Assembly: GCA_028280405.1 (NCBI GenBank)
Contig: JANQLW010000055.1
Coordinates: 1 to 51,975, forward strand
Source of the DNA: Bacteroidales bacterium
GTDB lineage: Bacteria > Bacteroidota > Bacteroidia > Bacteroidales > GCA-2711565
DNA length: 51,975 nt
Direction of reading: 5' to 3'
Part shown: positions 25,465 to 33,948 of the stretch, piece by piece
Layout of the letters: each line of letters starts with the position of its first letter
Numbering within the stretch: position 1 is the stretch's first letter
The notes under the pieces: model-generated
The model's database searches: none
Told to the model about the DNA's origin: nothing
What the model saw: only the letters and a program-made list of their open reading frames with translations
Translations under genes and position numbers: made by a program

Positions 25465-26961
25465 ATGATGAAAAAAACGATTTTAATTGCCATCATATGG
25501 ATCGGATTTATTTCTTGCCAAAGCAAGAATATTAAAATAGAAGGAGTTATCCCAGATAATAAACAAACAGCTTTATTTGGAAAAATCGGTAGCGAACAAC
25601 AAGAATTATTGAAAGATACAAATGGTAAGTTTAAATTGGAAACAAACCAATTAAATAAGGGTTATTATAAGATCAATGAAACATTAATTTTTCTTGCTCC
25701 CGGTTTTGATCTGAATATGGCTATTAATGATGGAATCATCAATTTTTCAGGAAAAGGTTCTCTTGAAAATAACTGCTTACAAAAAATAGCTGCACGTAAA
25801 AAGAAATTAAATGTAAAAAGTAAATTGTTTTATGAAAAAGTTAAGCTGGAACTTGAAGATTTCAAAAGCTATCTTAAAGAATATACTGATTGGGTTTATA
25901 AGCTAACCAAAGAAGAGGATTTGGATGATGACTTTGTAATCATGGAAAATAGAAAGGCTTTGCTACTAACACAATTTGTATTATCAAAATATGTAGGTGT
26001 ACATGGTTTAAATTTTAAAGATACAAGATTATCTGACTATGCAAGCAGCTTGAAAAGAGAAGATTTTTCCAACCCTAAAATAATGGCAAAATTTGATAGC
26101 ATAAGAAAAATAACAACGAAAGATATGCTCCCTCGCGAATTGAGAAATCAAATAACTTCAGAAATCCATGCTGAAATAAACCTAAATGACGAAGAACTTT
26201 TAGTGAGTGAAGCTAATGGGTTTATAAATTTAGTCTATGATATACTCACACAGTATGGACAAAAAAGAAGGTTTGCTCAAAGGGATAAAAGGCCTGCCAA
26301 TAGAGAAGACTATAAGCCCAAGGAACTTTTTATTCGGGATGTGATTATTGACTCAATATCGAATAAAGTAGTGAAAGAGTATTTTTTACGTAATGCAACT
26401 AAGCGCTTGATTCAATCGTCGGAAAAATATGCAAAGGCATCGTATGAAATTTTCACTCAAAACAATACGAATAAATCTTATGCTAAAGAAATTGATGAAA
26501 TATATAATAGTTTTTTAGCAATGGCTACAGGCAATCCATCACCTAAGTTTTTTAACTATGAAAGCATATCAGATGAAAAAGTAAGTCTGGATGATTTTAA
26601 AGGGAAGTACGTATATATTGATGTTTGGGCAACATGGTGTGGGCCATGTAAGAAAGAAATTCCTTTCCTTAAAAAAGTTGAAAAACAATATCACGGGAAA
26701 AATATTGTGTTTTTAAGCATTTCGGTGGATGTTCAAAAGTCCAAAAAATTATGGCAAAACATGGTGAAATCTAAGCAAATGACAGGAGTTCAGCTAATTG
26801 CTGATAATGCTTTTAAGTCTGATTTCATCACTTCCTATAATATTATATCAATACCAAGATTTATATTAATAGATCCGGAAGGAAACATTATTTCAGCAAA
26901 CGCTAAAAGACCTTCGAATCCCGGATTGATTGAAGATTTGGATAGCCTTAATATTAAATAA
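25465..26961 (+). CDS. TlpA-like thiol-disulfide oxidoreductase lipoprotein
   Basis: This 498-aa protein is a membrane-anchored thioredoxin-fold protein. The signal peptide ends in a lipobox (IGFISC). An N-terminal beta-rich region resembling DUF4369 is followed by a long helical linker with no recognised domain. The TlpA/AhpC-TSA thioredoxin domain starts near residue 355 with active site WATWCGPCKKE (Cys392 and Cys395). The cis-proline segment reads SIPRFILIDPEG. Proteins of this build often close SusCD loci in Bacteroidota, presumably reducing disulfides in the periplasm. It lies 191 bp after susD, beyond a hairpin, so it may be transcribed separately or at a lower level. Confidence 0.92.
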   Translation: MMKKTILIAIIWIGFISCQSKNIKIEGVIPDNKQTALFGKIGSEQQELLKDTNGKFKLETNQLNKGYYKINETLIFLAPGFDLNMAINDGIINFSGKGSLENNCLQKIAARKKKLNVKSKLFYEKVKLELEDFKSYLKEYTDWVYKLTKEEDLDDDFVIMENRKALLLTQFVLSKYVGVHGLNFKDTRLSDYASSLKREDFSNPKIMAKFDSIRKITTKDMLPRELRNQITSEIHAEINLNDEELLVSEANGFINLVYDILTQYGQKRRFAQRDKRPANREDYKPKELFIRDVIIDSISNKVVKEYFLRNATKRLIQSSEKYAKASYEIFTQNNTNKSYAKEIDEIYNSFLAMATGNPSPKFFNYESISDEKVSLDDFKGKYVYIDVWATWCGPCKKEIPFLKKVEKQYHGKNIVFLSISVDVQKSKKLWQNMVKSKQMTGVQLIADNAFKSDFITSYNIISIPRFILIDPEGNIISANAKRPSNPGLIEDLDSLNIK

Positions 26962-27109
26962 GGGTTAACATAATTATTGGCTCAATTAATAAATTGTATT
27001 TTAATTAACACCTTATAGAATCAGTGATAGGATAGTTCTGAGTATTTAAAATATATTACTATAGAAATTGTTAGCTGGCATTTAAAATTTCTCATAATTA
27101 AAATTGATT

Positions 27110-27186
27110 CCAGCCTGTCCTCCTAGTCGGATAAACCGGCTGGCATTTTTACCCCGGAATCCTTGTTAGAGGATTTCGGGTTTTTT
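27110..27186 (+). terminator. Tandem hairpins with T-tract
   Basis: CCCGGAATCC (27153-27162) pairs with GGATTTCGGG (27171-27180) and is followed directly by six Ts (27181-27186), a good intrinsic terminator for the forward-strand locus. A weaker hairpin, CCAGCC/GGCTGG (27110-27115 and 27138-27143), precedes it. Confidence 0.8.
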
Positions 27187-27187
27187 C

Positions 27188-27730
27188 TTAATTACGAACT
27201 CGTTTCTCAACTTTCCTGTAAGTTGTTTTCATCGAATAATTCTTATTTTTCTTGACCACTACAAATTCTGATTTAATATTACCATCATTAATGTTCGAAG
27301 ACTTATAGTCCAGAAAAACATCTGGCCCTAATGGATGGCATTCCAGTACGAAATAATTATCTACGTCTTCGTAATAATCAACTTCATCACTCCAATTGAC
27401 ATAAATTTCATAGTCTACTTCCCAGGCATATTCAACAAAGCCGTTTCCATTATTGTATTCTCCATCATAATACAAAGTATAGATTCCAGGTCTTATAAAG
27501 TAATACCGATCCCAATAAAAAGTATTTGGAATTGCATTGGTTCCCGGATCAATAACATCCGGTTCGTCTCCTGTCCAGCTTAATGCGATATAAGCATCTC
27601 CCGGATATTCATCTTCAATATAGACATGTGCTTCACATGATGTAAAAGCCAGTGCAAGAATAAAAGAAACTGGATACAACAGCTTTCCTAAAGTATATTT
27701 TTCCCAAATATTTTTAATAACTGTTTTCAT
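27188..27730 (-). CDS. Uncharacterised small lipoprotein
   Basis: This 180-aa protein is exported: a basic N-terminus, a hydrophobic stretch and a lipobox (LAFTSC, Cys32) indicate a lipoprotein. The mature part is rich in Tyr, Asp and Glu (FYWDRYYFIRPGIYTLYYDG, WSDEVDYYEDVDNYFVLE) and probably beta-structured and acidic. The C-terminal 35 residues are strongly basic. I recognise no named domain. It stands alone, converging on the thioredoxin-lipoprotein gene across a terminator. No function is proposed. Confidence 0.75.
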   Translation of the reverse strand: MKTVIKNIWEKYTLGKLLYPVSFILALAFTSCEAHVYIEDEYPGDAYIALSWTGDEPDVIDPGTNAIPNTFYWDRYYFIRPGIYTLYYDGEYNNGNGFVEYAWEVDYEIYVNWSDEVDYYEDVDNYFVLECHPLGPDVFLDYKSSNINDGNIKSEFVVVKKNKNYSMKTTYRKVEKRVRN

Positions 27731-27815
27731 AAAACAATGTTTTTAGTGTTAAAAAATATCGGGCCCACTTAAAACAAAACCAATATTGTGCCAGAAACAA
27801 ACATTGTATATTGGA

Positions 27816-28661
27816 TTAAAACAATTCTTTCAATTTAAAGGTATCCTTTACCCTCACTCCCTTATCTGTCATTTGAAGGGTACAACATTCATTATACAAA
27901 TCATGCTCAAAAAACAAGATGACATCCTCTTTCAATGCTTCTTTAAAAAAACGTTCTTTATCTTTTAAAGTCAATAAAGGTTTCGTATCATAAGACATTA
28001 CCCACGGCATAGGAATATGGGCAGTAGAAGGCAATAGATCAGCCATAAAAGCAATGGTTTTACCATTTACTTTAATATGAGGGATTACTTGCCCATTCGT
28101 ATGGCCATTAAATATCTTCACATAAATATTAGGAATAATCTCTCCCTCTTCTTCAATCAGGTTTAATTGACCACTTTCTTTAATCGGAAATATATTTTCT
28201 TTCAGGAAACTGGCTTTTTCCCTTCTGTTCGGATTGGTTGCCCATTCATATTGTGCTTTACTTACCCAATAGGTAGCATTTTTAAATGCCGGAACTAACT
28301 CTCCTTTTTCATTGTATTTAATACTTCCTCCGCAATGATCAAAATGCAGATGTGTAAGAATCATATCGGTGATGTCGTCAAAAGTATATCCATGCTCTTT
28401 TAACGAAAATTCCAAAGAAAAATCCCCATTTAAATAATAATGCTTCAGAAACTTTTCATCTTGTTTATCTCCTATTCCATTATCAATGAGAATGGCCCTT
28501 TCTCCATCGTCAATGAGTAAACAACGCATGGCCCAATTACATAAGTTGTTTTCATCAGCAGGATAAACCTTGCTCCACATCACTTTAGGAACAACTCCAA
28601 ACATGGCTCCACCATCTAATTTTAAATTTCCAGTTTCAATTGCAAATAGTTTCATAATCAT
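27816..28661 (-). CDS. MBL-fold metallo-hydrolase
   Basis: This 281-aa cytoplasmic protein has the metallo-beta-lactamase fold. The zinc motif HxHxDH reads THLHFDHCGG. A later FNGHTNGQ provides the next metal histidine, and FMADLLPS the bridging aspartate. The overall arrangement resembles the lactonase/quorum-quenching branch of MBL hydrolases, but substrate specificity cannot be read from these motifs. A Met two codons in (MKLFAIETG) is an alternative start. It lies between polA and a lipoprotein gene with its own likely promoter at 28678-28685. Confidence 0.9.
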   Translation of the reverse strand: MIMKLFAIETGNLKLDGGAMFGVVPKVMWSKVYPADENNLCNWAMRCLLIDDGERAILIDNGIGDKQDEKFLKHYYLNGDFSLEFSLKEHGYTFDDITDMILTHLHFDHCGGSIKYNEKGELVPAFKNATYWVSKAQYEWATNPNRREKASFLKENIFPIKESGQLNLIEEEGEIIPNIYVKIFNGHTNGQVIPHIKVNGKTIAFMADLLPSTAHIPMPWVMSYDTKPLLTLKDKERFFKEALKEDVILFFEHDLYNECCTLQMTDKGVRVKDTFKLKELF

Positions 28662-28677
28662 TCATTTTAAAGGCTCA

Positions 28678-28705
28678 CAAATATAAGGAATACCCTTACA
28701 GGGTA
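28678..28705 (-). promoter_or_regulatory. Promoter with overlapping palindrome for the MBL hydrolase gene
   Basis: On the reverse strand TATATTTG (28678-28685) fits the -7 consensus, 17 bp before the start codon. Just upstream, TACCCT-TAC-AGGGTA (28691-28705) is a perfect 6-bp inverted repeat lying over the spacer and -33 region, where a repressor could act. Confidence 0.45.
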
Positions 28706-28755
28706 AATAAATTTATTCATCAAAGCCAGCCTTCTTAAATCAAAAATCGTTAATC

Positions 28756-28774
28756 CCTGCCTGCGGCAGGCAGG
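28756..28774. repeat. GC-rich palindrome downstream of polA
   Basis: CCTGCCTGC-G-GCAGGCAGG is a perfect 9-bp inverted repeat around one base, 14 bp past the polA stop codon on the reverse strand. No T-tract follows, so it may be a dispersed repeat that also marks the 3' end of the polA message. Confidence 0.6.
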
Positions 28775-28787
28775 CCTAATCTTCAAT

Positions 28788-31583
28788 CTAATGTGCCTCC
28801 AACCAATTGTCACCCGTATTCATATCCACAACAATAGGAACTTCCAGTTTTATAGCAGACCTCATTTTCTCCTCAACAATCTCCTTAACAATATCTAATT
28901 CCGGCTTAAATACATCAAATACCAATTCATCATGTACCTGCAGAATCATTTGAGATTTTAAATTGTGTTTCAAAAATTCTTTATAAACATTAATCATTGC
29001 AATTTTGATCATATCTGCAGATGATCCCTGGATTGGCGCATTAATCGCATTTCGTTCTGCAAAACCTCTGACAACTGCATTATTGGAATTAATATCACGC
29101 AGGTACCTTCTTCTTCCCATAATGGTTTCAACATAACCATTTTCGCGGGCAAAGCTTATGGAATCATCCATAAATTTTTTCACGCCTGAATATTGAACAA
29201 AATAATTATTGATAATATCTGCGGCTTCTTTTCGCATAATTCCCAACTGTTCTGACAAGCCAAAAGCAGAGATACCGTACACAATTCCAAAATTAACTGC
29301 TTTGGCATTACGCCTGATATCCGGGTTTACTTCATCAATAGGAACATTATAAACTTTTGAAGCTGTTGCTGTATGAATATCTATTCCATTTTTGAAGGCA
29401 TTCAACATTTCAGTATCCTTACTTAGTTCTGTAATAATTCTTAATTCTATTTGAGAATAATCAGCAGCCAATAAAGTATATTCATCATTTTTAGGAATAA
29501 ACGCCTTTCTGATCTCACGCCCTTTTTCCGTTCGAATAGGAATATTTTGCAAATTCGGATTTTGAGAACTCAATCTACCCGTAGCAGCTACACTTTGCAT
29601 ATAAGAAGTATGGATTCGTTGATCCCTGGAATTCACAAGGGCAGGCAAAGCATCAACATAAGTTGACTTTAGCTTGGTTAATGAACGATAATCTAAAATA
29701 TCCTGAACGATTGGATGTTTTTTTAGCATTTTCTGCAGAACATCTTCGCTTGTAGAATATTGTTTTGTCTTAGTAAGTTTTGGCTTATCTGTGATTTTTA
29801 ATCGTTCAAACAATATTTCACCCAGTTGCTTAGGTGAAGAAATATTAAACTCAGTCCCTGCATGATTATAAATATTATCTCTAATGCCCAGTACTTCATT
29901 ATGTAAATCTTCAGAATATTTAGCAAGGGCATCCGTATCCAAATTCACACCAGCTTTTTCCATCGAAGTAAGCACAGGAATTAAAGGAGCTTCAATTTCA
30001 TTATACAACTTTTGAATATTGTTTTCTGCCAGAAGAAGCTTAAACTTTTCAGCCAACTGAAAAGTAATATCCGCATCTTCACAGGCATAATTCACCAATG
30101 CATTGATTTTATTGTGCTGAACTTCTCTCAGGTTTAACTGGTGGCCCCTGCGTTTCTCCGTTAATTCATCATAGCTTATAGGTTTATAGTCGAAATAAGT
30201 TTCAGCAAGAAAGTCCATTCCATGGCGCAAGTCAGGCTCAAGCAAATAATGAGCAATCATGGTATCAAATATTGCCCCCTTGATTTTTATATCATACCAG
30301 GAAAGAATGAGCATATCATATTTAATATTCTGTCCAATCTTTTCTATAGATTCATTCTCAAAAACAGAACTAAATTCCTTAAGAATTTCTTTACATGCAT
30401 TTTTATTATCAGGTAACGGAACATAAAATGCTTTCGACTTTTCATAGCAAAATGAAATACCAACCAGTTCCGCAAGATTTGCATCCTTATCTGTTGTTTC
30501 CGTATCAAAACAAACAGATCTTTTTGAGTTTAAGTCAATAATAAGTTTTTCACGTTTTTCCTTAGAATCAATTAATTCATAAGTATGTTCAACATCTTCA
30601 ATTGTTTTTTTGCTTTTAATTACTTTTTGGTCTTCGGGTAATGCGCTAAATAAATCAGCCCCACCAATATCAACTGATTTTTCATTTTTAGATTCCTTTA
30701 AAGATTGGTTAGTGAAAAATCGTTGTGCAAACTGACGAAATTCCAATTCATCAAAGAGCAGCTTTAATTCTTCTTCATTAGGATCTTTAATTGCCAATTC
30801 ATGCTCATTAAATGCTATAGGTACGTCAAGAATAATTGTAGCCAGTTCTCTGGACATAATAGCCTGTTCAGCAAAATTTTCCAGATTCTCCTTTAATTTA
30901 CCTTTTAGCTGATCTGTATTCTTTAACAGGTTTTCAATACTATCGTATTCACCAATTAATTTGGAAGCTGTTTTTTCTCCAACTCCCGGTACTCCCGGAA
31001 TATTATCTGAGGTATCCCCCCATAAACCTAAAATATCAATTAATTGTTCAGGCCTTTTTAATCCATATTTAGCACAAATTTCTTCAATACCTAAAACTTC
31101 AGCCTTATTCCCCATACGGGCAGGCTTATACATTTTAATCTTCTCAGAAACCAATTGTCCAAAATCTTTATCAGGGGTCATCATAAAAACTTCAAAACCT
31201 TCTTTTTCTGCTTGCTTTGCCAATGTTCCAATCACATCATCTGCTTCATAACCATCGGAATAAAGAATCGGGATATTAAAGCCTTCAATTAACTTTTTCA
31301 CATAAGGAATTGATATCGCTAAATCTTCGGGCATAGCTTCCCGGTTTGCTTTATAATCCGTAAAATCTTCATGTCGAACCGTTGGAGCCATGGTATCAAA
31401 AGCAACTCCAATATGTGTTGGTTTTTCATTTCTTAATACATCAAAAAGTGTATTTGCAAAACCCAATACGGCAGAAGTATTCATCCCTTTGGAATTAATT
31501 CTTGGGTTTTTGTTAAGGGCAAAATAAGCTCTATAGATCAATGCCATGGCATCGAGTAAAAATAATTTCTTTGGTTCAGACAT
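28788..31583 (-). CDS. polA: DNA polymerase I
   Basis: This 931-aa enzyme fills gaps and removes RNA primers during replication and repair. All three modules appear intact. They are the 5'-3' exonuclease (about 1-290, beginning KKLFLLDAMALIYRAYFA, with DGYEADDVIGTLA), a 3'-5' proofreading exonuclease (CFDTETTDKDANLAELVGIS, and YACEDADITFQLA), and the polymerase domain. The polymerase has motif A LLAADYSQIELRI, motif B RRNAKAVNFGIVYGISAFG and motif C QVHDELVFD. Retention of the DTE proofreading residues distinguishes it from family A enzymes that have lost this activity. It is monocistronic, with its own candidate promoter at 31618-31625. Confidence 0.98.
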   Translation of the reverse strand: MSEPKKLFLLDAMALIYRAYFALNKNPRINSKGMNTSAVLGFANTLFDVLRNEKPTHIGVAFDTMAPTVRHEDFTDYKANREAMPEDLAISIPYVKKLIEGFNIPILYSDGYEADDVIGTLAKQAEKEGFEVFMMTPDKDFGQLVSEKIKMYKPARMGNKAEVLGIEEICAKYGLKRPEQLIDILGLWGDTSDNIPGVPGVGEKTASKLIGEYDSIENLLKNTDQLKGKLKENLENFAEQAIMSRELATIILDVPIAFNEHELAIKDPNEEELKLLFDELEFRQFAQRFFTNQSLKESKNEKSVDIGGADLFSALPEDQKVIKSKKTIEDVEHTYELIDSKEKREKLIIDLNSKRSVCFDTETTDKDANLAELVGISFCYEKSKAFYVPLPDNKNACKEILKEFSSVFENESIEKIGQNIKYDMLILSWYDIKIKGAIFDTMIAHYLLEPDLRHGMDFLAETYFDYKPISYDELTEKRRGHQLNLREVQHNKINALVNYACEDADITFQLAEKFKLLLAENNIQKLYNEIEAPLIPVLTSMEKAGVNLDTDALAKYSEDLHNEVLGIRDNIYNHAGTEFNISSPKQLGEILFERLKITDKPKLTKTKQYSTSEDVLQKMLKKHPIVQDILDYRSLTKLKSTYVDALPALVNSRDQRIHTSYMQSVAATGRLSSQNPNLQNIPIRTEKGREIRKAFIPKNDEYTLLAADYSQIELRIITELSKDTEMLNAFKNGIDIHTATASKVYNVPIDEVNPDIRRNAKAVNFGIVYGISAFGLSEQLGIMRKEAADIINNYFVQYSGVKKFMDDSISFARENGYVETIMGRRRYLRDINSNNAVVRGFAERNAINAPIQGSSADMIKIAMINVYKEFLKHNLKSQMILQVHDELVFDVFKPELDIVKEIVEEKMRSAIKLEVPIVVDMNTGDNWLEAH

Positions 31584-31617
31584 ACATTTTTGTGCTCGTT
31601 AAATTTTTGAGTAGAAA

Positions 31618-31625
31618 CAAAGGTA
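31618..31625 (-). promoter_or_regulatory. Candidate -7 element for polA
   Basis: TACCTTTG on the reverse strand matches TAnnTTTG and lies 35 bp upstream of the polA ATG. No good -33 TTTG is seen upstream; a dispersed inverted repeat begins 10 bp further. Confidence 0.5.
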
Positions 31626-31634
31626 ACAAATTTC

Positions 31635-31709
31635 ATCTCGGCAGGCTCGATGAACGGGATTATTAATATACTGACTGTGAAATTCCCCGCTCATCGAGCT
31701 TGTCGAGAT
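31635..31709. repeat. Dispersed inverted repeat between polA and phoH
   Basis: The 24-bp arms at 31635-31658 (ATCTCGGCAGGCTCGATGAA...) and 31686-31709 (...TCATCGAGCTTGTCGAGAT) pair with about three mismatches over a 27-nt loop. The 'TCATCGAGC..GTCGAGAT' sequence type is a familiar intergenic repeat. It separates two divergent promoters. Confidence 0.65.
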
Positions 31710-31844
31710 AAGATTTTTTATTAAACTTTTCTTGTTAGAAACTCTACATATTATTCATAGATTTCACATCATATTTCTCTATATTTAGAGGAAGCGATTC
31801 GCTTTAGTTTTTTGTAGGATTTTTAGTTTAGAAAGGAGATTACC

Positions 31845-33176
31845 ATGGCAGGAACGAAGAAAAAAGAGAAGATTTTTGTATTAGATACTTCAGTGATTCT
31901 CTATAACCACGATGCCTTACACAGTTTTGAAGAAAATGATGTTGTCATCCCCATTACTGTTTTAGAAGAACTTGATAATTTTAAAAAAGGAAATGACATT
32001 AAGAATTTTGAAGCTCGCGAGTTTATTCGCATTATGGATAAGATTGCAGGAAAATACACTTTAAAAAACTGGATTAAGATTAATGGCGGAAAAGGAAAGT
32101 TTAAAGTAGTAATGAATCAACACAGTACCATAGATGCTACTAAAATATTTGGTGATAATAAAGCAGATCACCGAATATTAAATTCAGCTTTAGCTCTTAC
32201 TGAAGAATACCCGGATAAAAAAATCATTCTGGTTACAAAAGATATCAACCTAAGGCTTAAAGCAAAATCACTGAATATTCAGGCAGAAGATTTTGAGACG
32301 GGGAAAATTAAAGATGTGGATTCACTCTATTCAGGAAAAACCTTAATTGAAGATGTGGATAAAACGGTCATAGATAAAATTTATTCTGAAGGCTTTTGTT
32401 CCATTGAGGAATTAAACATCGAAGATCCTATTCCAAATCATTACTTCATTATTAAACATAACCGTACATCTGCTTTAACATATTTCAACCCACAAACCAA
32501 ACTTATTGAAAGGGTCGAGAAAAAACCGGCTTATAAAATAATGCCCCGAAATGCGGAACAGGTTTTTGCTTTGCATGCTATTTTTAACCCGGAAGTTAAG
32601 CTGGTTACACTACAAGGAGTTGCCGGAACAGGTAAAACTTTGATTGCTCTTGCAGGTGCTCTGGAACAGAGAAGGCAATTTAAACAAATATATTTGGCAC
32701 GTCCGATTGTTCCACTAAGCAATAAAGACATTGGATATTTACCCGGTGATATTAAGGACAAAATTAATCCTTATATGGAACCGCTTTGGGACAATTTGAA
32801 ATTTATACAAAACCAATATCATGAAGCAGATAAAGAATTTAAAGCTATAACAAATGCCTTAGAATCTGAAAAATTGGTAATTACTCCTTTAGCTTATATC
32901 AGAGGCCGTAGTATTTCTAATATTTGTTTTATTGTAGATGAAGCTCAAAACCTGACCCCTCATGAAGTAAAAACCATTATTACCCGTGCCGGAGAAAATA
33001 CAAAGATTATTTTTACAGGAGATATTTATCAAATTGATACACCTTATCTGGATGCACAAAGTAATGGATTATCTTATTTAATTGATAAAATCAAGCATCA
33101 CGAAATTTATGCGCATGTAAGATTGGAAAAAGGAGAAAGATCTGAATTGGCGAACCTTGCAAATGAATTATTATAA
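31845..33176 (+). CDS. PIN-PhoH family ATPase/ribonuclease
   Basis: This 443-aa protein fuses an N-terminal PIN ribonuclease domain (FVLDTSVILYNHDAL, then VVIPITVLEELDNF, then NKADHRIL) to a PhoH ATPase domain with Walker A GVAGTGKT and Walker B ICFIVDEAQNLTPHEVKT. The YLPGDIKDKINPYMEPLWDN segment is typical of PhoH2-like proteins, which unwind and cleave RNA. The start is unusually well marked for this phylum: GAAAGGAG lies seven bases before the ATG, a near-perfect Shine-Dalgarno sequence. It converges with the MNT antitoxin gene, only three bases separating their stops. Confidence 0.94.
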   Translation: MAGTKKKEKIFVLDTSVILYNHDALHSFEENDVVIPITVLEELDNFKKGNDIKNFEAREFIRIMDKIAGKYTLKNWIKINGGKGKFKVVMNQHSTIDATKIFGDNKADHRILNSALALTEEYPDKKIILVTKDINLRLKAKSLNIQAEDFETGKIKDVDSLYSGKTLIEDVDKTVIDKIYSEGFCSIEELNIEDPIPNHYFIIKHNRTSALTYFNPQTKLIERVEKKPAYKIMPRNAEQVFALHAIFNPEVKLVTLQGVAGTGKTLIALAGALEQRRQFKQIYLARPIVPLSNKDIGYLPGDIKDKINPYMEPLWDNLKFIQNQYHEADKEFKAITNALESEKLVITPLAYIRGRSISNICFIVDEAQNLTPHEVKTIITRAGENTKIIFTGDIYQIDTPYLDAQSNGLSYLIDKIKHHEIYAHVRLEKGERSELANLANELL

Positions 33177-33179
33177 ATA

Positions 33180-33488
33180 TCAAGTCGGGGATTTCCATAA
33201 TGAAATTCCCACTTTATTTATGTGGTCTTTTAACATTGTTTCAGTAATGGTGTGAAAAATTACCAAGTCCACTTTATTCAATATTAATAAATCATCAATC
33301 TCTACTGACATTTTCAGTACATCTTTTAACTGTAATTGATCTCCTTTTAATGCAATGTCAATATCTGATCCTGGCCGGAAATTACCCATTGCTCTTGATC
33401 CAAAAAGAATTATTTCCTGAACATTAGGATGACTCTTAATTATATCAATAATTTCAAAAAGATGTTGTTCTTCTAAGCCGTATTTCAT
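33180..33488 (-). CDS. MNT nucleotidyltransferase antitoxin
   Basis: This 102-aa minimal nucleotidyltransferase has the GSx10DxD motif intact (Gly30-Ser31 to Asp42-Asp44 in FGSRAMGNFRPGSDIDIAL). In the HEPN/MNT (type VII) toxin-antitoxin systems studied, such proteins inactivate the HEPN toxin by transferring AMP to it. The gene follows the HEPN gene by two bases on the same strand, the usual toxin-first order. Conservation of the catalytic residues supports enzymatic rather than purely binding neutralisation, by analogy. Confidence 0.9.
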   Translation of the reverse strand: MKYGLEEQHLFEIIDIIKSHPNVQEIILFGSRAMGNFRPGSDIDIALKGDQLQLKDVLKMSVEIDDLLILNKVDLVIFHTITETMLKDHINKVGISLWKSPT

Positions 33489-33490
33489 TT

Positions 33491-33913
33491 CTAAAATAAT
33501 GATGGAGAGTTATTCATTTCATTCTTAAGAGACTTTCTTAACTCTACAAATAACTTTACATATATGTTTTTTATTTCTTCAACAATACGTTCAGCATTTC
33601 TTTCATTATAAGTATGAGATGAAAGGTTTCTACTACGAATCATTTGAGCCCAATTATCTCCATCCTCAATAATATTGTCTTGAAAACTTTGCTGAATAAC
33701 TGGTTTTGGTCCATTAATGTTTTCAAATCCTTTAAATTTTAGTAAGTCCTGTAAAGTTTTCCATGCTAGCTCAAATGTATATTCAAAAGCCTGGATTAAT
33801 CCCTGCTTTTCAAGTTCATTCAACTCCCCTTGCATAGCAAATCCTTCAAGCTTTTTCAGAGCCTTATCAAAATTACTGAACCGTTGAAGCCATCTTATAT
33901 CTTGTGAAGCCAT
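33491..33913 (-). CDS. HEPN-family toxin (HI0074-type nucleotidyltransferase partner)
   Basis: This 140-aa all-helical protein is of the HI0074 'nucleotidyltransferase substrate binding' group, part of the HEPN superfamily. The HEPN RNase motif Rx4-6H reads RNLSSH (Arg95-His100), followed by TYNERNAERIVEEI. The N-terminal QAFEYTFELAWKTLQDLL is the characteristic helix. HEPN toxins of HEPN/MNT pairs cleave RNA and are silenced by their MNT partner, encoded two bases downstream. The pair is 35 bp downstream of the glutaminyl-cyclase-like gene and probably carries its own promoter, though none is clear. Confidence 0.88.
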   Translation of the reverse strand: MASQDIRWLQRFSNFDKALKKLEGFAMQGELNELEKQGLIQAFEYTFELAWKTLQDLLKFKGFENINGPKPVIQQSFQDNIIEDGDNWAQMIRSRNLSSHTYNERNAERIVEEIKNIYVKLFVELRKSLKNEMNNSPSLF

Positions 33914-33948
33914 AATTTATTGATTATAAAGATAAACTAATTAAATGA

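Noticed and set aside
18124..26961. Polysaccharide utilisation locus
   Set aside because: SusC and SusD are present but there is no glycoside hydrolase, lyase, sulfatase or esterase in or next to the locus.
27786..27968. Small forward-strand frame of 60 codons
   Set aside because: It is antisense to the 3' part of the MBL hydrolase gene and has no supporting features.
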